Positions 36,591-46,190 of a DNA stretch of 64,000 nt are shown in pieces. Source of the DNA: Circinella umbellata (taxonomy: Eukaryota > Mucoromycota > Mucoromycetes > Mucorales > Lichtheimiaceae). The translations under genes and the position numbers were made by a program. How positions within the stretch are numbered: the first letter of the stretch is position 1; each line of letters starts with the position of its first letter. The notes below the pieces were generated by a model. The model was given only the letters and a program-made list of their open reading frames with translations, did not search any database and had not been told where the DNA came from. The stretch is from positions 62,001 to 126,000 of the forward strand of contig JAIWNF010000004.1 in assembly GCA_025093555.1 (NCBI GenBank), written 5' to 3'.

Positions 36591-38853
36591 CGAAAAAATT
36601 AAAATATCATGACTGTGCAGTCGGCCCGCATTGCAATCACCAAGGTTCTCTTAACTTATATGCTTACTTTAATAATGTACATAAATAAACAGAAAAATAA
36701 GATATTTGTTATCCTTTACCATTATCTTCAAGTACAATAAAAATCGATGTTTGTATGCTACCTCTAGTTTGATGTGGGTTCTGTTGTTTGTTTGTTTTTT
36801 GCCTGTATGTTGAGATATTCATGAATTATCAGCCTTTGCAACAAAATTCATCGAATTGAATATCAAGGGAGCTTTAATCTAGTTGATATGTGGGTTTTGT
36901 TGGTAATGATGTTAACAACTATGCCAAAACAAAAAGGTGCATTATCAAAAATTCAGCGTCAATGGGTGGCACCAAATTGTATGAATGGTGATGTAGGGGA
37001 TAGGTGTATGTTGTCATCTGTGCTGTTGACGAACATCATTTCTTTTTACTAGGAGGGCCACGGAGCATTAGGACGATCAGGTTGAAGTACCTAACTAATT
37101 GTACATTATTAATTAATACTCCTCATATAAATCGGGCGAGCTATATATACACAAAAAACATCCCATCTGTGTTTTATTTATGGCGTTGGAGGTTAAATTT
37201 GACCATCAAAAATGAAAATGAGCCATGGTTTTGAAAGTGAGCTCCGGATTAGCTGACGAAAATGAACAATGAAATTTCTGTGTTGAGCTGCAGAAAATAA
37301 ATGAGCCATCAGATAATAAAATTAAATATGATTCAAGTAATATATAACTACTATTTATTATATTTATTTATAGTCAAAAGAAATAGCTATACAACAAGTA
37401 TATTTTTCAAAATCCTTCTTCGCCTATCCAACAACGGTCTCAGAAAGTCAATGAATGCTTGATCTAAGCTTGACAGTCTTTGCGGAAAATATGTTCTGAT
37501 GCTCTTTTAATGCGATCACTTAACTTAGTATTACGTCTTACCGGGGCAGGATCTTTGTGGACACGCCTTTAAGTTTCGATCAAAATTCCTCGATTGGGTT
37601 CAAAAAAGGAGAGTATGGTAGGGGGTAAATAATCTCAAAAACACGCTCAGTAACCAAATCCTTAATATCAATTGTTCTATGAATAGAAGCATTATCCATA
37701 ACAAGGTACCATGAGCATCCATATTAGTAAGTACTTGTTCGATAAATTATATAAAATCACTACCAGTCGTTCCTTTTTTGGGTGCTGAACCATCGTCAGA
37801 TTTTTTTTCTTGTTTGTTGGTGCGCAAACTTCTCGTCTGAATAATGTAATGACACCATGAGCAGTAATAGCTCCCAATAAGCTGAGATTGTGTCCTTTTG
37901 TTTCTAGAGTGATTTTACACGCTTTTCCAATACCAGAGCAACCGTGAGAGCGGTGCAAATATATGTTGATGTTAATTATTAATTGGAAGTATTTTGTCGT
38001 TTGTTGGATGATGCTGACGATGTTGGTATTGAATATAGACGAGGAATCGCAAGCTCTTTAACTCCAACTTCTGACGAGATTTCTTGTTTACTAAATATTT
38101 GAAACGTGTCCTCAACGATTGTTTTTCTTATAGCGGCTAATTGTAACAACGGGGCAATATGGACAGCGAAGTCTTTTGCTACCATGAGGATAGGCTGATG
38201 GTTTTATACAGCGTATTATCATCACATATCCATCGGGAATGTCCATATCCAATAAACTGACTTTATTACCTACAGTAGTAGCGAGTAGCATGTATTTGAT
38301 ACCGATGCCAAACAGAAATATTTATTAGCCGTAGCATACCCGTTATCACATACCCTAACACATGCAGCTTATTAATAACGAGTAGGGTTTCTTGTACTAG
38401 TTCCATTAACATATCCCGCATCACGACTGGTATTTTGATAGACCCATTCACAGGTATTTAATTTGGTTATTTCTCTTTCCAATTTCCAAACAACCGAGTT
38501 CCACTCCACCTCCTCCAATGTATGTTGTATCGGTACGTCGCCCCACCTTTAAGTTTCGACAGGATCCGCGGCTGACAACTCTCGTTTAAGATTTGTTGCA
38601 GCAGGCATTAGCAGTGCTCGGTTTTTCCTTGCTATAAATACCTATATATCAACACATGAATTTAGTAATTTCACTTGATAAGTGGATATAAGATCCATAT
38701 ATGGGAAATAAACTGAAATTGCTTACCCTCATGCAACAATATCCTCCAAGTCAACATTTCACAAATTTCCAAATACTGTAAAGAATACTTTGCTCGTAAT
38801 TGTTACACTAGCCCTCGCGAATCTCACGAACTTCGCGAAAATTTCCCGTGGTG
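36591..38853 (+). repeat. Direct repeat A, copy 1 (2263 bp)
   Basis: Nearly identical to 43928-46190 and of the same length, so no net indel. It starts CGAAAAAATTAAAATATC and ends near AAAATTTCCCGTGGTG. In order it holds about 590 bp of unassigned sequence, a fragment of the Tc1-like element (37182-37956, minus), and the 3' half of a second family gene copy (minus). Differences seen by eye are a handful of substitutions, for example near 38135, 38702 and 38817-38831. Confidence 0.92.
37182..37956 (-). mobile_element. Tc1-like transposon fragment in repeat A, copy 1
   Basis: Left terminal repeat (GGCGTTGGAGGTTAAATTTG) through the C-terminal half of the transposase to MHRSHGCSGIGKACKI. It shares the Trp-to-stop changes after NPIEEF and after CQA with the longer copy at 32570-34313. 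It is cut abruptly at 37956, where the family gene copy begins. Confidence 0.8.
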
Positions 38854-39302
38854 ATGATAGTACTTCTTGTCAGATTCAAGATACTCTTGGATGTTAAGCT
38901 TGTTTTTTTTAAAGATAAAAGGAGGAAAGTGCTTTGAAGCGACTATATGGTCATGTGATATTTAGAGAATGATATATAAGAACAATAAAGCTCATATTAA
39001 TTGATAGTAGCAACTAAGATCCTATGATAGCCAAGCAAAAAGAGAATGATCTTCAAGATCATGGTGGAAACTTATACGCTTCCTTAGCAGTTTTCTATAA
39101 TATAAAATAAAAAGAATCTAAAAAAAAGCCTTCAATTAATAAGCCATAGAGTTGGTCTATATATCAATTTGTTTTCAAGTCGTGAAGCTGTTATGTTAAT
39201 GAATCGTCATGGGTCGTAATAATTTGTATCCAGCATCCTCAATTTCCTTTCGTTTAGCATCCGTAAAGATGTTATCCTAATTTAAATCTGTGAGATCAAG
39301 TA
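37979..39302 (-). pseudogene. Family gene copy b, degenerate
   Basis: The minus strand carries the 3' exons (HIAPLLQLAAIRKTI, GSIKIPVVMRDMLMELV, then an intron and the KEKPSTA-type region, decayed). Beyond 38853 it continues into a more diverged copy of the exons at 41667-42113. The copy is cut at 39301 by a MITE end inserted at a TA that corresponds to GATCAAGTATC in the intact copy (42091). Several frame breaks are present, so it cannot encode a full protein. Confidence 0.75.
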
Positions 39303-39388
39303 CAGTCAACCCAGGGTTTTTTGCAGAACCGAAGACTTCCAACAAGCGAAACTTGATATTAAAATACAGCATCTCTTTATGATTCATG
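39301..39388 (+). mobile_element. Left end of a CAGTCAACCC-type MITE (truncated)
   Basis: TA followed by CAGTCAACCCAGGGTTT and about 85 bp matching the start of the complete MITE at 62271 (shared CAACAAGCGAAACTTGATAT and CAGCATCTC). The right end is absent; a second inverted-repeat element begins at 39389. Confidence 0.7.
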
Positions 39389-39632
39389 CTGGATTTTTAG
39401 ACTGCTTTTGCGCGTACTCCCATCAATTTTTCTTTGCGCATATAAAGTTATTTCGAAAATGGATAATAATAATGTTCTTAACTATATTTGATAACGGCTT
39501 TAAATACTAAGATAACTATATATTACAATATATTTTCTGAAATAGGTGAACATTGTAAGGAAGTTTATTTGTTAAAAAAGTTAGTGCGCAAAAAAAAAAA
39601 TTATAATGCGCAAAAGCAGTCTAAAAATCCAG
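39389..39632. mobile_element. MITE-like element with perfect 25-bp terminal inverted repeats
   Basis: A 244-bp element bounded by CTGGATTTTTAGACTGC... and its exact reverse complement (39389-39413 and 39608-39632). A second, inner inverted pair (TTTGCGCA / TGCGCAAA) lies just inside. No coding capacity and no obvious target duplication. It sits at the break between repeat unit 1 and unit 2. Confidence 0.75.
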
Positions 39633-39652
39633 TAGCTTCCAACGCTGTACGT

Positions 39653-40134
39653 ATATAACACAATCGGGCCTAAAACGTCAATGATCGGCATGAACATTTT
39701 CTCTGTGTCTAATCTAGTGACTGATTCGCTTGATTCTTGTTTCTAATAAAAATAACCAAAAAAAAGGGTTAGACATGATACAAAAAAACATCGAGCCCTG
39801 CACCACACCATCACAAGAAAAAAAATGTATATACATACGTATTTTATTCTAATATAACATATAATATACCCTAAAAATGTTTGCCACAAACGAGGACGAT
39901 GACAAGAACAACTGGTGTGAATTAAAGTTTACTTTTACTAGGAGTCCATGGTAACAACCTGTTTTTCGTTTTTTGAAAGGAAGAAGAACAAAATCTCGGG
40001 ACCATTATTTATCCTTTCAAATGTCCAACGTAACACAACAGCTTTCTTTCCATTTTTGGAATTTAGGCTAGTTTTTCTAATGATATAGATTGGATGTTTG
40101 GACTGATTGTCATGACCACAGGACGGATCGACAT
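39653..40134 (+). repeat. Direct repeat C, copy 2
   Basis: Counterpart of 32065-32554, opening repeat unit 2. It is more diverged from its partner than the A repeats are from each other. After it, unit 2 has about 320 bp of sequence not seen in unit 1 (40135-40457) where unit 1 has the Tc1-like element. Confidence 0.85.
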
Positions 40135-40457
40135 GTGTTAACTTACATCCCCCAGTCGTTTCCTAAAAAACCGCGGGCACGTGATCTAACAAAATCAATA
40201 AAATATTTTCCGTCGTATGTATGCATTGAGAAATGAGATCAATTTTAGTGTCAACCTTTTTTTCACTAACGAATTCAAATAAAAAGTATTGCAACGATTG
40301 AAAAGTTAAAAAAGTTGATGAAGAATAAGAAAACGAATATGGTTATATGTTTCGAGTGGATGGGAGCATAGAGCGCCACACTATACGTGTTCTATTCAAC
40401 CGAGTATCTATTTATATCTATTGAAGTATCGAACTGGAAATATGTAGACTTCGTATT

Positions 40458-40845
40458 CAAGTAGCTTAATTTGGAGATTTAGGCACATTTTCAAAATCAT
40501 AGCTCATGTTTTTTTTATTTCGTATGGCCAAACTTAACTTGCAGCGCTCTAACATATATTGAAGAAATGTTGTTTGTTCACAGTACTATTATTTTTATAT
40601 TTGAATATACCTTTTACAAATAAATGAATGAATACATAATATCAAAGGAAAGTGAGGAGAGAAATGTTGCTTTTAGAAATTGGAATTATTTTACATTATA
40701 CATATTGACACGAAAAAAATTGATACACAATTGTGGCAAAAAGGTAGTCTGAAAGATAGAATAGATTGTTTGTGTACAAAGACAATAAGTAAAAGGGTAT
40801 GATGAAATAAGATATATGGGGAAGTCAATGAGAAAAAGATAAAGG
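40458..40845 (+). repeat. Direct repeat: transposon right end plus flank, copy 2
   Basis: Matches 34216-34614. Only the last 100 bp or so of the Tc1-like element remain, which implies the element was once present in this unit and largely deleted, or that the sequence was copied from unit 1. Confidence 0.8.
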
Positions 40846-40893
40846 TATAATGAATATACGGGAAAGTCATGCCAGGTCAAGTATATGGTGATG

Positions 40894-42871
40894 TTAATTA
40901 TAAGAAGTATTTTGTCGTTTGTTGGATGATGCTGATGATGCTGATGATGCTGATGATGATGGTATTGAATATAAACGAGGAATCACAGGTCCTTCAGCTT
41001 CAGCTTCTGACAAAGAGATTTCTTGTTCACTATATATTTCAAACGTGTCCTCAACGATTTTTTTTCCTATAGCGGCTAATTGTAACAATGGGGCAATGCG
41101 GACGGCGAAGTTCTTGCTGCCATGAGGATATGTTGCTGGTTTTGTACGGCGTATTCTCGTCACATATCCATCGGGAATGTCCATATCCAATAAACTGACC
41201 TTGTTACCTACAGTAATAGCGAGGAACATGTACTTAATACCGATTCCAAACAGAAATATTCATTAGCCGTAACATACCCATTATCATATAACCCAATATA
41301 TGCAGCTTATTTACAAGGGATGGAGTTTCTTCTACTAGTTTCATCAACATATCTCGCATCACGACTGGCATTTTGATAGACCCATCCATAAGCTCTTTGG
41401 TTTGGTTATTTGTCTTGCCAATTTCCAAACAACCGAGTTCCACTCCATCTCCTCCAATATACGTTGTATCCGTACGTCGTCCCATTTTTAGATTTTCAGT
41501 AGGCTCCACGGCTGACAACTTTCGTTTACGATTGGTTGCTGCTGCATTGGCGGTGCTAGGTTTTTCCTTGCTATAAATATCCATAAACCAACACATGAAT
41601 TTAGTAAATTTCACTTGATATGTGGATATGAGACATATATATGAAAAATAAACTGTAATTGCATACCCCAATGCGACAATATCCTCCGACCCATCAAATA
41701 TTTTATTCAAAAAAACCCACAGATAGTACATCTTGTCAGATTCAAGATACTCTTGGATGTTAAACTTGTTTTTTTTAAGATAAAGAAGCGAAGTGGTTTG
41801 AAGCGACCACGATAACCAAGCAAGAAGAGGTTGATCTTCAGGATCATGGTCAATATTACGTGCAAACGTATACACATCCTTAGCAGTTTTCTATAATATA
41901 AAATAATAATCATAAAAAAAATGCCTTCAATTTATAAGCCATATAGTTGGTCTATTTACCATTTTTTTCAAATCGTGAAGCTGTTGTGCTAATGATTCGT
42001 CAATTGGTCGTAATAGTGCGCATCCAGCATCCTCAATTTCCTTTCGCTCGGCATCCGTGAAAATATTGTCCCAATTTGGATCTGTAAGATCAAGTATCAA
42101 TTGTTGGCTGGGGCTACAAAAGGCAAAGAAATTACAAATGAGTTACCGTACAAAACGATTGCATAATCAATATATGAAATTAATTTTGAACTTACTGATA
42201 GTAATTACAACTAAGAGCAAACTTGATCATTCGTTCCTCCACAGAAATAACTTTCGCGGTGGTTTGATTTTTATTTGAGTTGGGAATGGAGGCTTTAAGA
42301 TACCAAAATTTCTTGTCATCAAGCTTATTGAAACAGTCCTCAAGCTCGGCTTTTTGTTGTGTTGTGAGTTTAGTTTTGAGAGGTGAAGAATTTGTCTTTG
42401 ATTTGTTGACAGTACAAATTTTCTAATTGAACAGTTATCATAAGAGATTAGTACAGGTTGTCGGTTTGTTAAATTAAAATATTGCTTTAATCAACCTTTT
42501 CTATCTCTTCCCAGTCCGGTTCTTCGTCTCCATAGTCCTATTTCAATAATATAACTTGTCAATATTTGTCATATCACTTATTTTATCCTGGAAATTAGAT
42601 TATTTACTTTAATATTTTCGTTTGTGACTGCTATTTGGAAGCGTTTGTTCCATGTTGCCTTGGATTCATTCTTGGATGTGTGTTTGATAAAGAATTCTTT
42701 ATCATAGAGATAGAATCCTAGAAGACTAGGAGCTTCTACTTTTTCATTCTCAAAATATTCAACAAATTCTAAATCATAAGCGAAGTTAATTTATTATAGT
42801 TGCTGTTGGTAGATTGCTGCCGATCTATTAATATAGTAATTCCACTTACTTTCTCGGAAGATTTCTGCCAT
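40894..42871 (-). CDS. Intact member of a multicopy family (478 aa), possible PD-(D/E)XK-like domain
   Basis: Eight minus-strand exons (42871-42850, 42768-42608, 42537-42496, 42422-42196, 42113-41960, 41890-41667, 41570-41278, 41207-40894) join with agreeing phases. Compared with copies a, b and d it is the only complete one. The N-terminal 230 residues are mixed helical (KLTTQQKAELEDCFNKLDDK, SWSLQTTSLLYL). From about 285 come KRKLSAVEP, GRRTDTTYIGGDGVELGCLE, a later Lys in TKELMDGSIKMPVVMRDML, then LLDMDIPDGYVTRI and a Ser-rich tail. The Asp, then Glu-x-x-x-Glu, then Lys order suggests a restriction-endonuclease-like core; that is inference. Similar multicopy proteins are, from memory, common in Mucorales genomes, usually annotated hypothetical. 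It is divergent from the small ORF at 43463 across the 66-bp minisatellite. Confidence 0.8.
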
Positions 42872-43004
42872 GGCAACTTAGTTTAAAGGAGAAGAAAGTG
42901 GCTGGATTTTTTTAGGTTCCGTTGCCATGTTACCAATTTTTTTTTTTCTCCGTTTTTGTTGCTTTACTTCATTTTTTTTCAACGCCCCAATGGGGACTAT
43001 ATTA

Positions 43005-43247
43005 GCGAGTGATGTTCATTTGGGGTACTGAGTGGGTAATACCAACCTGCTCTAACCTCAAAGGTGCATTGCGAGTGATGCTCTTTTGGGGTATTGAGTG
43101 GGTAATGCCAACCTGCTCTAACCTCAAAGGTGCATTGCGAGGGCTCGTTTTCTATTTTTCTTTTTTTCTTTAAACGTCGAGTGATGTTCATTTGGGGTAC
43201 TGAGTGGGTAATGCCAACCTGCTCTAACCTCAAAGGTACATTGCGAG
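43005..43247. repeat. 66-bp minisatellite, three units
   Basis: Units at 43005-43070, 43071-43136 and about 43179-43247 share GAGTGATG, TTGGGGTA, TGAGTGGGTAAT, CCAACCTGCTCTAACCTCAA and GCATTGC. Units 1 and 2 are head to tail at exactly 66 bp; a 42-bp T-rich interruption precedes unit 3. It lies between divergent ORFs, upstream of the family gene. The matching arm L has one unit. Confidence 0.92.
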
Positions 43248-43462
43248 GCTTCTTTTATGTTTCCACAAGTTTACTGATCGTAATTGTATGCAATCCGGAA
43301 AGGCATTAATGTTTTATATATATATTTATTAGGCTGATAGTGTAGGACAAGATAACCTCACCGCAACTCGACACGGAAGATGATAAAGGAAAACGTACTT
43401 GCTAGATGCCAGGCGAATACTCATCAAAAATCAAGACACCAGCAGAAAATGAATACTGAATA

Positions 43463-43816
43463 ATGCATAACAAAAACAACATTATCCAGGTAGTAAAAAT
43501 AATTCAAAAACAAACAATCTGTAACTACTGCAATAAAGCCAATAAAAATAATCACGATTTTTTATTATTACCACTACGTCCCACTACAGATCACCTCGAC
43601 AAGAACAACACAATATACCAGCACAAAATACTAATTCCAAAAATGTTAGTAGTTCAAAAAAGAAAAATGACAACAGACAACAGACAACAACAAAAACAAA
43701 AACAAAGCAAAAACAGCCATCACCAAACATCCTCCACTACCATATCTACTCCTATATCATTGCTCCCTAGTAATAGTAGCACTACGCAGAATAAAAAAAA
43801 AATATTCAAAACATGA
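43463..43816 (+). CDS. Small conserved ORF in arm R (117 aa)
   Basis: Same protein as the minus-strand ORF at 34809-35162 with one substitution. A start ATG is followed by an uninterrupted frame with a CNYC motif, HDF and DHLDK (possible Zn-binding pattern), then a basic Gln/Lys/Ser/Thr-rich tail. Both copies have stayed open while the neighbouring gene decayed in arm L. This hints at function, or only at recent duplication. No family is recognised. Confidence 0.4.
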   Translation: MHNKNNIIQVVKIIQKQTICNYCNKANKNNHDFLLLPLRPTTDHLDKNNTIYQHKILIPKMLVVQKRKMTTDNRQQQKQKQSKNSHHQTSSTTISTPISLLPSNSSTTQNKKKIFKT

Positions 43817-44518
43817 TGGATGAATTTGTAAAAGTTCATGATCAACTCATCCATTATTATTACAACAAATATAATGTCAATCAGATAATTTATACGAGGT
43901 AGTTGATGTTTATAAAAGCTTTATCAGCGAAAAAATTAAAATATCATGACTGTGCAGTCGGCCCGCATTGCAATCACCAAGGTTCTCTTAACTTATATGC
44001 TTACTTTAATAATGTACATAAATAAACAGAAAAATAAGATATTTGTTATCCTTTACCATTATCTTCAAGTACAATAAAAATCGATGTTTGTATGCTACCT
44101 CTAGTTTGATGTGGGTTCTGTTGTTTGTTTGTTTTTTGCCTGTATGTTGAGATATTCATGAATTATCAGCCTTTGCAACAAAATTCATCGAATTGAATAT
44201 CAAGGGAGCTTTAATCTAGTTGATATGTGGGTTTTGTTGGTAATGATGTTAACAACTATGCCAAAACAAAAAGGTGCATTATCAAAAATTCAGCGTCAAT
44301 GGGTGGCACCAAATTGTATGAATGGTGATGTAGGGGATAGGTGTATGTTGTCATCTGTGCTGTTGACGAACATCATTTCTTTTTACTAGGAGGGCCACGG
44401 AGCATTAGGACGATCAGGTTGAAGTACCTAACTAATTGTACATTATTAATTAATACTCCTCATATAAATCGGGCGAGCTATATATACACAAAAAACATCC
44501 CATCTGTGTTTTATTTAT

Positions 44519-45293
44519 GGCGTTGGAGGTTAAATTTGACCATCAAAAATGAAAATGAGCCATGGTTTTGAAAGTGAGCTCCGGATTAGCTGACGAAAAT
44601 GAACAATGAAATTTCTGTGTTGAGCTGCAGAAAATAAATGAGCCATCAGATAATAAAATTAAATATGATTCAAGTAATATATAACTACTATTTATTATAT
44701 TTATTTATAGTCAAAAGAAATAGCTATACAACAAGTATATTTTTCAAAATCCTTCTTCGCCTATCCAACAACGGTCTCAGAAAGTCAATGAATGCTTGAT
44801 CTAAGCTTGACAGTCTTTGCGGAAAATATGTTCTGATGCTCTTTTAATGCGATCACTTAACTTAGTATTACGTCTTACCGGGGCAGGATCTTTGTGGACA
44901 CGCCTTTAAGTTTCGATCAAAATTCCTCGATTGGGTTCAAAAAAGGAGAGTATGGTAGGGGGTAAATAATCTCAAAAACACGCTCAGTAACCAAATCCTT
45001 AATATCAATTGTTCTATGAATAGAAGCATTATCCATAACAAGGTACCATGAGCATCCATATTAGTAAGTACTTGTTCGATAAATTATATAAAATCACTAC
45101 CAGTCGTTCCTTTTTTGGGTGCTGAACCATCGTCAGATTTTTTTTCTTGTTTGTTGGTGCGCAAACTTCTCGTCTGAATAATGTAATGACACCATGAGCA
45201 GTAATAGCTCCCAATAAGCTGAGATTGTGTCCTTTTGTTTCTAGAGTGATTTTACACGCTTTTCCAATACCAGAGCAACCGTGAGAGCGGTGC
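44519..45293 (-). mobile_element. Tc1-like transposon fragment in repeat A, copy 2
   Basis: Same truncated element as 37182-37956, carrying the same stop codons in the transposase remnant. Confidence 0.8.
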
Positions 45294-45315
45294 AAATATA
45301 TGTTGATGTTAATTA

Positions 45316-46190
45316 TTAATTGGAAGTATTTTGTCGTTTGTTGGATGATGCTGACGATGTTGGTATTGAATATAGACGAGGAATCGCAAGCTCTTTAACT
45401 CCAACTTCTGACGAGATTTCTTGTTTACTAAATATTTGAAACGTGTCCTCAACGATTGTTTTTCCTATAGCGGCTAATTGTAACAACGGGGCAATATGGA
45501 CAGCGAAGTCTTTTGCTACCATGAGGATAGGCTGATGGTTTTATACAGCGTATTATCATCACATATCCATCGGGAATGTCCATATCCAATAAACTGACTT
45601 TATTACCTACAGTAGTAGCGAGTAGCATGTATTTGATACCGATGCCAAACAGAAATATTTATTAGCCGTAGCATACCCGTTATCACATACCCTAACACAT
45701 GCAGCTTATTAATAACGAGTAGGGTTTCTTGTACTAGTTCCATTAACATATCCCGCATCACGACTGGTATTTTGATAGACCCATTCACAGGTATTTAATT
45801 TGGTTATTTCTCTTTCCAATTTCCAAACAACCGAGTTCCACTCCACCTCCTCCAATGTATGTTGTATCGGTACGTCGCCCCACCTTTAAGTTTCGACAGG
45901 ATCCGCGGCTGACAACTCTCGTTTAAGATTTGTTGCAGCAGGCATTAGCAGTGCTCGGTTTTTCCTTGCTATAAATACCTATATATCAACACATGAATTT
46001 AGTAATTTCACTTGATAAGTGGATATAAGATCCATATATGAGAAATAAACTGAAATTGCTTACCCTCATGCAACAATATCCTCCAAGTCAACATTTCACA
46101 AATTTCCAAATACTGTAAAGAATACTTTGCTCGTAATTGTTACACTAGCCCTCGCGAACCTCGCGAACCTCGCGAAAATTTCCCATGGTG
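45316..46190 (-). pseudogene. Family gene copy d: 3' half only
   Basis: Minus-strand remnant equivalent to copy b (HIAPLLQLAAIGKTI, SIKIPVVMRDMLMELV). It lacks all 5' exons because the repeat ends at 46190. It cannot encode a complete protein. Confidence 0.75.

Larger units (their letters stand above)
41664..43927 (+). repeat. Arm R, counterpart of inverted arm L (2264 bp)
   Basis: Holds the 5' half of the intact family gene (minus), its upstream minisatellite and the small ORF (plus). The reverse complement is at 34698-36590. Its flanks (TGCA left, CGAAAA right) are contiguous with the 3' half of the gene and with repeat A, so this orientation is taken as ancestral. Confidence 0.9.
43928..46190 (+). 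repeat. Direct repeat A, copy 2 (2263 bp)
   Basis: Near-identical to 36591-38853. It follows arm R directly. After 46190 the sequence is unrelated to what follows copy 1. Includes the Tc1-like fragment and family gene copy d. Confidence 0.92.

Noticed and set aside
43137..43178. Possible CRISPR-like array with 43005-43247
   Set aside because: Units are 66 bp, contiguous and only three; no short repeat with unique spacers, and the host is eukaryotic.
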